Below are positions 47,268-57,409 of a DNA stretch of 64,000 nt, in pieces. Position 1 is the stretch's first letter. Every line of letters begins with the position of its first letter. The translations under genes were made by a program, and so were the position numbers. The stretch covers positions 29,294 through 93,293 of the forward strand of contig JAHBWG010000031.1 of NCBI GenBank assembly GCA_019637095.1. Reading direction: 5' to 3'. A model generated the notes under the pieces. That model did no database searches. It was not told the DNA's origin and saw only the letters and a list, made by a program, of their open reading frames with translations. This DNA is from Sandaracinaceae bacterium (GTDB lineage: Bacteria; Myxococcota_A; Polyangia; Polyangiales; Sandaracinaceae).

Positions 47268-49144
47268 ACGGTCAGCCTCCGGTGGTAGGTCCACCACTCG
47301 ACGAGCAAGAGGACGAGCGCCGCGCACACGACGAGCATCCAGAGCTCCGTCCGCACGCCGGCCGCGCCGATCACGGGCGGGCCCGCCGCCTCGCCGCCGA
47401 GCTCGAGGCGATCTCGGGGCGCGACGATCGCCTCCTCGCTCGGCCCGAGGTTCGCCGCGAAGACGTCGTCGGCGTCGCCCGCGATGACGCGGTAGAAGCC
47501 GGCGCGCGTGCCGGTGCAGACCGCGCGTCCGTCGGCGACGGGGACCGTCCGCCGCTCGCCGCTCGGCGTCACGAGCGTGGCCTCCTCGACGCCGGCGGGG
47601 ACCGGGATGCGCCACGGCTCGCCCGTCTCGACGCTCGAGAGGTAGCCCGCGTCCTGCGTCGTGAAGTAGTCGATCGAGTTGAGGAGCAAGAGCGGCCACG
47701 CGACGCGCAGCGGCAGATCGCTCCGGCGCACGTCGAACAGCAGCGCGACGATGCGGTGCCCCGCGCGCGAGCCGGTGACGAGCAGCGGAGCGCGCGTGTC
47801 GCCGCCGAGCACGCGATCGCCCGGCTCGAGCTCGACGGCGAGCGCCTCGGCCACGTTGACGTCGCCGAGCGCGGTGAACGCGAGGATGGGGTGATCGCGC
47901 TCGAGCCGATCGAAGAAGGGCCGCGGCACGGTGCCGGTCACGACGAACGGTCCGCGCGTCCCCTCGGGCGGCCTCGGCTCGAGGTAGATCGCGGGCGTGC
48001 GCGGCGGCTCGGGGGGCACCCAGCCGTCGAAGATGGTGACGTCGAACTCGCCCTCGGCCGGGTACGCCGCGGGCGCGACCTCGACGACGTCGAGGTACTC
48101 GTCGAGGAGCAGCGCGGCCGAGAGGTAGAGGTTGCCGGTGGTCACCGCTTGGACGCGCGCGCGCCGCCGCTCGGGCAGGCGCGCGTAGGCGCGGTCGTCC
48201 GCGGGCAGGACGTCGCGCGCGTCGCCCTCGAGCCGGACGCGCGCCTCGAGCGTGCGGTCGGCGCCGCTCACGTCGGTGAAGAAGCGGCGCAGGCGCTCGC
48301 CGCCGCCGACGCGCAGCCGCGACAGGTCGATCGGCTCGCCGTCGCCCAAGAGCGTGAGCTCGACCGAGAGCGCCTCCTCGCCCGGGTTCCAGAGCTCGAC
48401 GAGCACCTCGCTGCGGCTCACGTCGAGCGGGTAGCGCCGGACGCTGAATGCGGTGATCGCGATGTTGTCGCCGCCCTCGCCGACGCGGATCCAGTCGAGC
48501 GCGGCGCCGGCCTCCCGCAGGCGCGCCGCCGCCTCGCCGGGCTCGCCGAGCACCCCGTCGCTCACGACGATGACGCGCGGCTGCGGCTGGTCGCGCAGGA
48601 CGTCGTGCGCGAAGCGGAGCCCGCGGCCGAGGTCCGCCGCGAGGTCGGTCGGCGTGAGCCGCGCGAGCGCGTCGCGCAGGATCCGCGGCTCGCTCGTCAG
48701 CGGGCTGAGCGGCACGGTGGCCGCGTCCATGCTCGCGACGAGCATGCGGTCGTCCCCGCCGAGGCCCTCGATCAGCCGCTCGATCTCGACGCGCGCGCGC
48801 CCGAGCCGATCCGGCGCGACGTCCGTCGCCTGCATCGACGCGCTCGTGTCGACGAGCACGACGGTCGTGCGGCCCTCCGCGCGCGCGCCCGCCTGGCGCG
48901 GGTCGCCCATCGCGAGCGCGAGCAGCGCGACCACCGCGAGCGCGAGGAGCCACGAGAAGATGCGCTTGAGCGCCGAGAAGAGCCGCGTCGTCTGCTTCTG
49001 CGCGAGCACCTCCTCCCACAGGTGGATGAACGGCACCTCCACCTGGCGCCGGCGGAGCTTGAGGAGGTAGAGCGCCGTCACCGCGGCGGCGAAGCCGCCC
49101 AGGACGGTGAGCACCTCCGCCGCGCTCAGACCGATCAGCTCCAC
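47264..49144 (-). CDS. BatA-type N-terminal plus VWA membrane protein
   Basis: This 626-residue protein has two N-terminal membrane helices (about residues 8-28 and 61-80) around LLKLRRRQVEVPFIHLW, the BatA/N-terminal aerotolerance pattern. A VWA domain follows with DTSAS at 99-103. Further on are a beta-rich region and YLSAALLLDEYLDVVE, and a last membrane helix near 600. VWA modules use a Mg site to hold partner proteins, often MoxR clients. The ATG at 49144 follows a short gap after the DUF58 gene. Its stop overlaps the next start. Confidence 0.87.
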   Translation of the reverse strand: MELIGLSAAEVLTVLGGFAAAVTALYLLKLRRRQVEVPFIHLWEEVLAQKQTTRLFSALKRIFSWLLALAVVALLALAMGDPRQAGARAEGRTTVVLVDTSASMQATDVAPDRLGRARVEIERLIEGLGGDDRMLVASMDAATVPLSPLTSEPRILRDALARLTPTDLAADLGRGLRFAHDVLRDQPQPRVIVVSDGVLGEPGEAAARLREAGAALDWIRVGEGGDNIAITAFSVRRYPLDVSRSEVLVELWNPGEEALSVELTLLGDGEPIDLSRLRVGGGERLRRFFTDVSGADRTLEARVRLEGDARDVLPADDRAYARLPERRRARVQAVTTGNLYLSAALLLDEYLDVVEVAPAAYPAEGEFDVTIFDGWVPPEPPRTPAIYLEPRPPEGTRGPFVVTGTVPRPFFDRLERDHPILAFTALGDVNVAEALAVELEPGDRVLGGDTRAPLLVTGSRAGHRIVALLFDVRRSDLPLRVAWPLLLLNSIDYFTTQDAGYLSSVETGEPWRIPVPAGVEEATLVTPSGERRTVPVADGRAVCTGTRAGFYRVIAGDADDVFAANLGPSEEAIVAPRDRLELGGEAAGPPVIGAAGVRTELWMLVVCAALVLLLVEWWTYHRRLTV

Positions 49145-49151
49145 CGCGCCC

Positions 49152-50089
49152 TCACGTCAAGAGCCCGCCCGCGCGCAGGATGTCGAGGATGGCGCGATCG
49201 AAGGGCACCTCGGTCGAGATGGCCTGATGAGGGACGTGCTTCTGGGTGCAGAAGTCGTCGATGCGCGCGCGGTACGCCGCGTGGGCCGCCGCGTAGCGCT
49301 CGAGCACCCGCGGCGTGATGGTGACCTCGCGCGCCTCGCCGGTCTCGTCGTCGACCAGGCGGACGTCGCCGTGGAGCGGCGGGTGGACCTCGACCGGGTC
49401 GTAGACCTGGATCACGTAAGGCTCGAACTTGTGGTAGCGCAGCACGTTGATCCCGCCCTCGAAGCCGGCCGGGTCGTAGAGGTCGCTGATCAGGATCGCG
49501 ACGCCGCGGCGGCGGTGCTGCGCGACGAACGTCTTCATCGCCTCGGCGGTGCCCGTCCGCCCGTCCGGCGCGAGCTCCCCGAGGAACCGGAAGACCTTGA
49601 AGATGGTGTTCTTGCCGCGCGTCGGGGCGAGGCGGCGGCTGACTCCGTCACAGAACGTGACGATGGAGACGCGGTCGAGGTTCGCGAGCGCGATGTACGC
49701 GAGCGCCGCGGTGAGCTGCTTGGCGTAGCGGAGCTTCGGGTGCGGCGCGCCGAAGCCCATGGAGCGCGACACGTCGAGCAGGAGGTAGACGGAGAGGTCC
49801 TCCTCCTCTTCGAAGAGGCGCAAGAGCAGGCGCCCGGTCCGCGCGTAGAGGTTCCAGTCGAGGTGGCGGAAGTCGTCGCCGGGCGCGTACTCGCGGTGGT
49901 CCGCGAACTCGATGCCGCTCCCGGTCTTCTGCGAGCGTCGCTCCGCGCGCGTGCGCCCGTTCGCGAGCCGGCGCGAGACGAGCGCGAGCACCTCGAGCCG
50001 CCGCTGGAACTCCTCGTCGAAGAGCGCGTCGTCGGCGCCCCCGCGCGGTCTCGCCTTCGGCGCGCGTCTCGCGCGCAGCCAGTCGAGCA

Positions 50090-50090
<1 letters not shown>
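49152..50090 (-). CDS. DUF58 family protein
   Basis: This 312-residue protein carries the DUF58 core HREYAPGDDFRHLDWNLYAR (about residues 66-85) and a VWA-like metal motif DVSRS at 107-111. DUF58 proteins occur beside MoxR ATPases almost always. It has no membrane segment and is likely cytosolic. The start is GTG at 50090, which overlaps the moxR stop (TAGTG). The C-terminal part (RYHKFEPYVIQVYDP) ends DRAILDILRAGG. The longer frame to 50966 is a shadow of moxR. Confidence 0.9.
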
Positions 50091-51094
<1,004 letters not shown>

Positions 51095-51102
51095 GTGCCT
51101 CG

Positions 51103-53094
51103 TCAATCCCTCGGTCGGATGAGCTGGAAGTAGCGGCGCACGAAGAAGCGGCGGCCGGGCGGGACCTCGTCGCGCTCGAGCACCTCCTCGGCGTGGCCGC
51201 GGTAGTCGGTGTACGTGTCGCGGTAGTCGCGCGAGGCGAAGCCGCGCTGGCCCGAGGTGCGGATGACCTCGCTCCGGCTCGGGCCCTCGCTCTGCTCGCC
51301 CTGCACGCGCACCGTGCGGTGCGTGCCGGCGAGGCGGCTCGGGTCGTCGAGGCGCGTCGGGTCCGTCCCCGTCCCGGCGCCGGGGCCCGGCTGCGGCGCG
51401 CCCTCGCCCTGACCCGGGCGCTGCTGCGCCTGCCCCATCCCGGGCAGCTCGAGCGTCGCGTTGCCCTCGCCCGAGCCCCCGAGAGTCAACATCTGTTGCT
51501 GTTGTCCACCCTGGCCCTGCTGCCCCTGCTGGCCACCTCGCCCGGGCTGTCCTTGCTGCCCCTGCGGGCCCGGCTGACCCTGGCCCGGGAGCCCGAGCGG
51601 GATCCCGTCTCCGTCGCCCTGGCCGCGCGCGCGCAGGACGAAGCGGTCCATGCGCCCCGCGCCCTGACCTCGCCCTTGCTGGCCCTGCTGTCCCTGACGC
51701 CCGCCGTTCTGCGCCTGTCGTTCCTGCGCGCGTCGGATCGCCTCGCGCAGCTGCTGGAGCTGCTCTTGGAGCTGCCGCATCTCCTGCTCGGAGAGCTGCT
51801 CGCGCGCCATGCGGTTGAGATCCTCGGCGCCGCGCTCGAGGTCGTTCGCCGCCGCGTCCCGGTCCTGGCGCTGGAGCGCCTGCGCCGACTGCGACAGCTC
51901 GCGGCGCAGCCGCTCGAGCTGGCGCTGGCGCTCGGCCGCGTCCTGGTGCTCGCGCCGGAGCCGGTCGAGCTCGCGCTGGCGCCGATCGAGGAGCCGCCGC
52001 TCTTGCGGCGTGGCCTCGCGGTTCTGCTCGCGCTGCCGCTGCAGCAGGCGCTGGAGCTGCTCTTGCTGGCGCGCGATCTCGGCGGAGCGGTCGTCCGCGC
52101 GCCGCTCCGCCGCGCGCTCGAGGGCCCGCCGCAGCGCCTCGAGGTCCTGACGGCGCGCCTGCTCTTCGCGCAGCCGCTCCGAGAGCCTCCGCAGCTCGGC
52201 CTCCGCGCGCGCCGCGTCCGACTCGCGCAGCGCCGCGGAGAGCTCCTGCGCGAGCTCGGCCCGCCGCAGGTCCTCGCCGAGCTCGCGCAGCGCGTCGGCG
52301 AGCAGCTGCGCGTCGGCGGGCCGCGTCTCCGCGAGCCGGCGCTCGAGGTCGGCGAGCCGGCGCAGGCTCTCCTCGCGATCGAGCCGTTGGTCGGCGAGGT
52401 CCTCGATGATGCGGTTCATCTCTTGGGCCGCCGCGCGGACCGGCGCGTCCGTCTCCGGGTCCGCGAGCAGATCGCGCAGGTGGCTGCGGTACGCCTCGAG
52501 CTCGTCCTCGTGGACCTCGACCGGGATGATCCCGCTCGCGCGCGCGAGGTGCTCCTCCCAGGTGTGCGGCACCTCGAGCGCGGCGAGCCCGGCGACGCCG
52601 GCGGCGAGGCCGAGCGCGAGCCAGAGCTCGGCGGGCGCGCGGATCGGCATCGCTGCCTTCGGCGAGAGCGCGCGCGCGTGCGCGACCGCGTCCTCGATCG
52701 CGGCGTCCATGAACGCCGTGCGCTCGGGCTCGCCCGCGAAGGACACGGCGTTGCTCACGCGATCGTGCAGGTCGTGCGCGCGGTCGAGCAGCTTCGCGCT
52801 CGTGAGCGGAGCGAGCGGGCGGAGCAGGCCGATCAGCGCGCCGAGCCCCGGCGCGAGCGCGGCGCCGATCAGCCACGGCGTCGCCTCGCGCTCGCCGAGC
52901 GCGCCCGTCTTGACGAGCGCGACCGCGAGCGCCGCGAGCCCGGCCGCGACGACCGCGAAGAGCGAGCCCGCCGCGATCGCGCGCGTGAGCCGCACCCGCG
53001 CCGACGTCGCGCGGAGCGCGCCGCGCAGGGGCTCGATCCCCGGAGGGGAGGGCGGGGCGCCGTGGCTGGGTGTGCCGTTCGTGGGTTCGGTCAC
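51103..53094 (-). CDS. Membrane-anchored coiled-coil protein (DUF4175-like)
   Basis: This 663-residue protein has three hydrophobic helices (about residues 38-61, 74-92 and 155-173), then a long Glu/Arg/Gln coiled coil (about 190-480), a Gln/Gly-rich low-complexity part (about 490-580) and a C-terminal segment ending RRYFQLIRPRD. The layout resembles DUF4175 proteins near MoxR genes. GTG at 53094 is chosen (MTEPTNGTPS), because the frame farther up overlaps the plus-strand lipoprotein gene. It is the first gene of the MoxR operon. No family function is known; a scaffold role is plausible. Confidence 0.78.
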   Translation of the reverse strand: MTEPTNGTPSHGAPPSPPGIEPLRGALRATSARVRLTRAIAAGSLFAVVAAGLAALAVALVKTGALGEREATPWLIGAALAPGLGALIGLLRPLAPLTSAKLLDRAHDLHDRVSNAVSFAGEPERTAFMDAAIEDAVAHARALSPKAAMPIRAPAELWLALGLAAGVAGLAALEVPHTWEEHLARASGIIPVEVHEDELEAYRSHLRDLLADPETDAPVRAAAQEMNRIIEDLADQRLDREESLRRLADLERRLAETRPADAQLLADALRELGEDLRRAELAQELSAALRESDAARAEAELRRLSERLREEQARRQDLEALRRALERAAERRADDRSAEIARQQEQLQRLLQRQREQNREATPQERRLLDRRQRELDRLRREHQDAAERQRQLERLRRELSQSAQALQRQDRDAAANDLERGAEDLNRMAREQLSEQEMRQLQEQLQQLREAIRRAQERQAQNGGRQGQQGQQGRGQGAGRMDRFVLRARGQGDGDGIPLGLPGQGQPGPQGQQGQPGRGGQQGQQGQGGQQQQMLTLGGSGEGNATLELPGMGQAQQRPGQGEGAPQPGPGAGTGTDPTRLDDPSRLAGTHRTVRVQGEQSEGPSRSEVIRTSGQRGFASRDYRDTYTDYRGHAEEVLERDEVPPGRRFFVRRYFQLIRPRD

Positions 53095-53219
53095 GGGATC
53101 TCGTGACGTCCGAGAACGCGTCTGGGTTCCCTGGTCGACGCCGAAGCATATCGTGCGGGCGCCGGGGGCGCTCCCGCGACCTCGCCCTCGGCGCGACCCT
53201 ACGGACGAGGCCGCCCGCG

Positions 53220-53228
53220 TCGTAGAGT
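53220..53228 (+). promoter_or_regulatory. -10 element before the lipoprotein gene
   Basis: TAGAGT (53223-53228) ends six bases before the ATG at 53235. The 140-base gap 53095-53234 also serves the divergent MoxR operon; no clear -35 is visible. Confidence 0.38.
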
Positions 53229-53234
53229 GCGGCG

Positions 53235-54626
53235 ATGACGCCGGGAATGCGCGCGGCTCGCCCCCTCGTCGGAGCTGCCGTGCTCGGCGCGGCGCTCCGT
53301 TCGATGTCCATCTCCCTCCTCGTGGCCTGCACGCCCGGCTCGCCCGGGCGTCCACCGCCCGAGCCGCCCCGCGCGCCGGCGAGCTGCGAGCACGTCGAGT
53401 CGTTCGACGAGGAGGGCGATCCGGTGGAGGTGGTCCGCTACGTGCTCGACGCCGAGGGGCGGATCGCGTCGTTCGAGGTGATGAATGACGCGGCCGCCTT
53501 CGCGTCGGTCACCCAGCGCCGCTACGACGCGGAGGGCGATCTCGTCGAGGAGCGCGTCGAGATCCTCGAGGGGCCAGACGAGGAAGCGCTCGGTCCGGCG
53601 CCTCCGACGGCGGTGCACGCCGAGCGGCGGCGCGGCCCCGTGACGGTCCGGTTCGCGGGCGCGCGGCCCGAGCTCTCCCGCGTCGAAACGTGGATGCTCG
53701 ACGAGCGAGGGTATCCGACGCGCATCGTGATCGAGGAGGACGAGGACGCCGAGGCGCGCGAGGCGTCCGAGGTGTCCGCGACGACGTGCGCGTTCGATCT
53801 CGAGGGGAGGCTCGTGTACTGGGCGCGCTTCCGCGGGGAGTCGGTGCGCGCCGAGCGGTGGCTCGACTGGTCCGGCGACACGCTCAGCGGCTCGCGCGCC
53901 ACGTGGTACGGCGAGGACGGCGCGGAGACCGGCGCCGAGTCGAGCACGTTTCGCGCGCGCGGTGGCGAGCTCGAGCGCGTCGCCGCGGACGGCGCGGTGA
54001 TCGAGCGCTGGCGTGGGACCTGCGACGCCTTCCTCCACGGGGCGTGCTCGCCGGTGTTCGCGCCGCTCGCGCGCCCCGGCGCCGCGCGGCCGCGCGTGCC
54101 GCCCTCGCGCGGCGCGCCGGTGGGGCCGCCGCAGACGGGCCCGGGCGTGGCCTTCCCCGAGGCGGCGCTCGCCGCGCCGCTCAGGCTCCGCGCGCTGCGC
54201 GCCGCCTATCCGACGCGCGAGGTCTGGACGAGCGCGACCTTCTACGAGAACAGCCCCGACACCCCGTACGCGTTCGTCTGCGTCGGGACGGCGCGGCGTT
54301 GCCTCACGCGCATCGAGCACGACGAGGCCGCGCGCGCGCGGCTCGTCGAGACGATCGACCCCGAGCTCGCCGGTCCGGCGGGGGTAGAGGTCGGCGCGAC
54401 GTATGAGCGCGTCGCGCCAGCGTTCGTTCGCTGCGAGCGCCGGCTCGGGCTCGAGCAGGGCGTCGCGTGCCTCCTGCGCGGCGCGCCGCACGTCGAGGCG
54501 TGGTTCCAGCCCGCCGAGGAGCGGATGAGCGAGCTCGTCGCGCACGGCGAGGACGTCCCGCCAGAGCCGGCGCTGATCGCGGGCCGCCCCGTCGAGCGGC
54601 TCGTGTGGCACGCGCCGGCGCGCTGA
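53235..54626 (+). CDS. Lipoprotein of unknown function with YD-like repeats
   Basis: I do not recognise this 463-residue protein. The N-terminal signal ends at a lipobox-like LLVAC. The middle has repeats like RYDAEGDLVEE, DAEGRIASFEV and DLEGRLVYWAR, which resemble the YD-type strands of sugar-binding wall proteins and may form a beta sheet. The C-terminal part (about 320-460) is a distinct domain with five Cys (AFVCVGTARRCL and ERRLGLEQGVACLLR). It lies outside the MoxR operon and is divergent from it. Envelope location is likely; no activity is suggested. Confidence 0.72.
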   Translation: MTPGMRAARPLVGAAVLGAALRSMSISLLVACTPGSPGRPPPEPPRAPASCEHVESFDEEGDPVEVVRYVLDAEGRIASFEVMNDAAAFASVTQRRYDAEGDLVEERVEILEGPDEEALGPAPPTAVHAERRRGPVTVRFAGARPELSRVETWMLDERGYPTRIVIEEDEDAEAREASEVSATTCAFDLEGRLVYWARFRGESVRAERWLDWSGDTLSGSRATWYGEDGAETGAESSTFRARGGELERVAADGAVIERWRGTCDAFLHGACSPVFAPLARPGAARPRVPPSRGAPVGPPQTGPGVAFPEAALAAPLRLRALRAAYPTREVWTSATFYENSPDTPYAFVCVGTARRCLTRIEHDEAARARLVETIDPELAGPAGVEVGATYERVAPAFVRCERRLGLEQGVACLLRGAPHVEAWFQPAEERMSELVAHGEDVPPEPALIAGRPVERLVWHAPAR

Positions 54627-54678
54627 CGGCGACGCGGGTAGCCCCTCGCGCGGGATCGTGCGCGGGTGGCGGTGCTCG

Positions 54679-55200
54679 CTACGCGGGCCCGTAGCGGGCG
54701 TCGTCGTCGCGCCAGGCGCGCACGTAGGTGGCGCGAAGGGCTTCCCACTCGTCCGGCGCGCCGACGTAGACGCCCTCCTGCCACGAGAAGATGGACGCCG
54801 GCCGATCCTCGGCGTCGTGGACGGGGATGACGTGCAGGTGGAGGTGCATCGAACTCTGCGTGAGCTCGCCCGCGCTGCTCCCGGTCGCGGCGAGGTAGCA
54901 GCGCCGTGGGCGCGCGACGGTCTCGATGACGCGCGCCGCCTTGTGGCCGAGCGCGTTCGTGCGGCCCCACACCGTGGCGGAGACCTCGCGGAGCGAGGTC
55001 ACGTGGACCTTCGGCATCACGCAGACGTGCCCCCAGCAGCGCACGTACCGCGGGAGGAACGCGAGCATCTCGTCGTCCTCGAAGACGACGTGCACCTCGC
55101 CGACCGCGCGCGCCGCGACGGCGCACATCAGGCACGCGGGCGCGCCCCCCTCCTCGCGGATGCGGCGCAGGGCCTCGGCGCGCTCGATGAGCGTGGGCAC
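54679..55200 (-). CDS. HIT-family nucleotide hydrolase
   Basis: This 173-residue protein has the histidine triad HLHLHVIP near residue 121 and an N-terminal CLMC that may bind zinc. VVFEDDEMLAFLPRY and GHVCVMPKVHV fit HIT proteins, which split dinucleoside polyphosphates or adenylated small molecules. The C-terminal tail (EGVYVGAPDEWEALRATYV) is longer than usual. GTG at 55200 is the first start. It follows the MFS gene on the same strand by 42 bases, so they may share a transcript. The exact substrate is unknown. Confidence 0.87.
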   Translation of the reverse strand: MPTLIERAEALRRIREEGGAPACLMCAVAARAVGEVHVVFEDDEMLAFLPRYVRCWGHVCVMPKVHVTSLREVSATVWGRTNALGHKAARVIETVARPRRCYLAATGSSAGELTQSSMHLHLHVIPVHDAEDRPASIFSWQEGVYVGAPDEWEALRATYVRAWRDDDARYGPA

Positions 55201-55242
55201 GAGGCTCGGACGCGCGCCGAGCGCGCTTCCATTCCCGCGTGG

Positions 55243-57315
55243 TCAATCGCTTGGCGGCACCGGTGGGCCCGGGTGCTCGATCCTCGGGACGCGCGGGGCT
55301 CGTCGCGCGAGGGCGCGCTCGAGCGCGCGGAGGGCGGCCTCGGTCGGGCGATGGCGCGGGGTGTCGAACGCCATGGTCGCGCTCGCGAGCGTGGCGAGCT
55401 CGCGCCGCGCCGCGGCTCGCGAGCGCCACGCGGCCGCGTGGCTCGCGCGACGAGGCCGGAGGCGCGCGCGGCGGAGCGCGGCGAGGACGCGGCGGTCCTC
55501 TCCGACGCGCGCGGTGATCGCGGGCGTGCCCACCGACCACCGCACGACGCCGCCGTGCACGACGATCTCGCGGAAGCCGCCGAGCGGATCGTGCGATCGC
55601 ACGTGCAGGACGCTCGCGAGGCGCGCCGGCTCGGCGAGGACGGCCTCGACACGCACCGGCGCGCCGCGCCCGTCCACGACGAGGAACGCGGGGCGCTCCT
55701 CGGGCGCGAAGCGCGCGTACCACGCGTCCGGGTCGAGCTCGATCCGGATCAAGACGGGACCGTAGCCGCGCGCGCCGCGCGGCAGCGCGGTGCCGTACGG
55801 CGTCGTCCACGCGTAACGCCGCGCGCCGATCACCGGGTGCGACGTGAGCAGGCGCGCCAGCGCGGCGTCGCCCGGCGCGGCGTCGCTCGACGACGCGAGC
55901 TCGTCGAGCGCGCGCTGATACGGGCTCGAGGCGCCGTCGCCCGCGCGCGCCCGCAGGAGCGTTCCGTCTGCGGCGAGCCGCGCGGCCTGCGCGGTGCTCG
56001 TCCACGAGTAGACCTCCGTCCGCACGAAGTCGTCGTCGGTGAGCGCGCGCGCCTCGAGCGCGGCTGCGAGCCATGCAGGCTGCGCCATCGTGGCCGCGGG
56101 CACCGCCACGATCGCGAGCGCGAGCGCGACCGCGAGCGACCACCGCGCCTCGCGCGCGCGATGGATCGATACGCCCAGGAGGATCGCGAGCCCCGCGGTG
56201 GGCGCGAGGCCGAGCGCGACGCCGAGCGCGGGCGCGGCCAGCGCGTACGCGACGCCGCCGGCGGCGCTGGCGAGCGCGGCGATCGTGAGGTCGAGCGCGG
56301 TGTAGCGGCCGAGCAGCGGCGCGGGCACGACCTCGGCGAGCGCGGCGGTGCCCCCGACCCAGTTCGCGCCGACCCCGCCGCCCCACGCGATCATCGCGAG
56401 GGCGGCCCAGCCGAGCGAGAACGGCAGCGAACCGTCGAGCGCGACGCCGAGCGCGATCGCGCCGGCGATCGCGAGCCCTGAGCCGATGGCCGCCATCCGG
56501 GGGCGCGAGGCGTGGCGACGCAGCGTAAAGGTCGTGACGCCGTTCGCGACGCCGCGCAGCGCGTGCAGTCCGCCGAGCGCGATCGCGAGCCGGGTCGGCG
56601 CGAGCGTCGCCGCGAGCGCGTGCATCGCCACGAACGCCGCGCCGCTCACGAGCTGCGCCGGCAGCTTGAGCGCCGCGGTGAAGAGGCGGCGCGGCTCGGC
56701 GAGCGCGTCGGTCGTCAGCGCGATCCTCGCCGGGTGCGCTCCCTCGGGCGTCCGAGGCGCGTCGATGCGCGCGACGAGCGCGGCGGCGGCGACGAACGTG
56801 AGCGCGTCGGCGGCCAGCGCGACGATCGGGCCGACCCACGCGGTGACGAGCCCGCCGAGCACGACCCCGGCCGTGAAGACCACCGCCCACGCGACGCCCA
56901 GCAGGGCGTACGCCTCACCGACGTCGCGCGCCTCGACGAGGCGAGGGACGAGCGCGCCCGTCGGCGTGGCGACGAACGCCGCGCCCGCCATGCGCAGCAC
57001 GAGGAGGAGCTCCACCGCCCAGAGCGCACCGCGCCACGCGGCGAGCGCCATCGCCAGCGTCGACAAGCCGCGCGCGATGCTCGCCACCGCGATGAGCGCT
57101 CGGTGATCGACGCGATCGGTGAGCCAACCCGCGAGCGGCGCGGTGAGCACCTGCGGCACTGTGTGCGCGAGCTGGACCACGGCCACGTCGAAGAGGCCGC
57201 CGCCCTGACCGCCGAGCGCGAGCACGCCGACGGCGACGTAGGTCAGCCAGTCCCCCGCCGCGGAGACGACGTTGGCGGCGAACAACCGGCGGAAGGCGGG
57301 GTAGGTCCGGAGCAC
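55243..57315 (-). CDS. MFS transporter with C-terminal soluble extension
   Basis: This 690-residue protein has an N-terminal Major Facilitator part of about 12 helices (residues 5-410) beginning LRTYPAFRRLFAANVVSAAGDWL, with the loop GWLTDRVDHRALI between helices 2 and 3 typical of the family. The remaining about 250 residues are a soluble region with VLIRIELDPDAWYARF and RSHDPLGGFREIVVHG, of unknown fold. GTG at 57315 is used; TTG at 57357 and ATG at 57411 are other starts but would overlap the divergent cupin gene or lack a ribosome-binding site. The transported substance is not known; drug or lipid export is common in related proteins. Confidence 0.75.
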   Translation of the reverse strand: MLRTYPAFRRLFAANVVSAAGDWLTYVAVGVLALGGQGGGLFDVAVVQLAHTVPQVLTAPLAGWLTDRVDHRALIAVASIARGLSTLAMALAAWRGALWAVELLLVLRMAGAAFVATPTGALVPRLVEARDVGEAYALLGVAWAVVFTAGVVLGGLVTAWVGPIVALAADALTFVAAAALVARIDAPRTPEGAHPARIALTTDALAEPRRLFTAALKLPAQLVSGAAFVAMHALAATLAPTRLAIALGGLHALRGVANGVTTFTLRRHASRPRMAAIGSGLAIAGAIALGVALDGSLPFSLGWAALAMIAWGGGVGANWVGGTAALAEVVPAPLLGRYTALDLTIAALASAAGGVAYALAAPALGVALGLAPTAGLAILLGVSIHRAREARWSLAVALALAIVAVPAATMAQPAWLAAALEARALTDDDFVRTEVYSWTSTAQAARLAADGTLLRARAGDGASSPYQRALDELASSSDAAPGDAALARLLTSHPVIGARRYAWTTPYGTALPRGARGYGPVLIRIELDPDAWYARFAPEERPAFLVVDGRGAPVRVEAVLAEPARLASVLHVRSHDPLGGFREIVVHGGVVRWSVGTPAITARVGEDRRVLAALRRARLRPRRASHAAAWRSRAAARRELATLASATMAFDTPRHRPTEAALRALERALARRAPRVPRIEHPGPPVPPSD

Positions 57316-57409
57316 GGCTCGTGCGTGGCCTCGAACGCTGCGGCGGACACGGCGCAATCCCCCGCGTCGCGGAATGACGCGCGCCGCGTCGCGCGTTCGG
57401 ACCCTTCGC

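Noticed and set aside
44535..49019. One 1494-residue minus-strand protein
   Set aside because: Only the last 910 residues have protein-like composition. The earlier part runs over the BatA-like gene in another frame, and the ATG at 47267 overlaps that gene's stop.
51103..53355. Start of the DUF4175-like protein at 53355
   Set aside because: It would overlap the divergent lipoprotein gene by over 100 bases. The upstream residues are Arg/Ser/Pro-rich shadow sequence.
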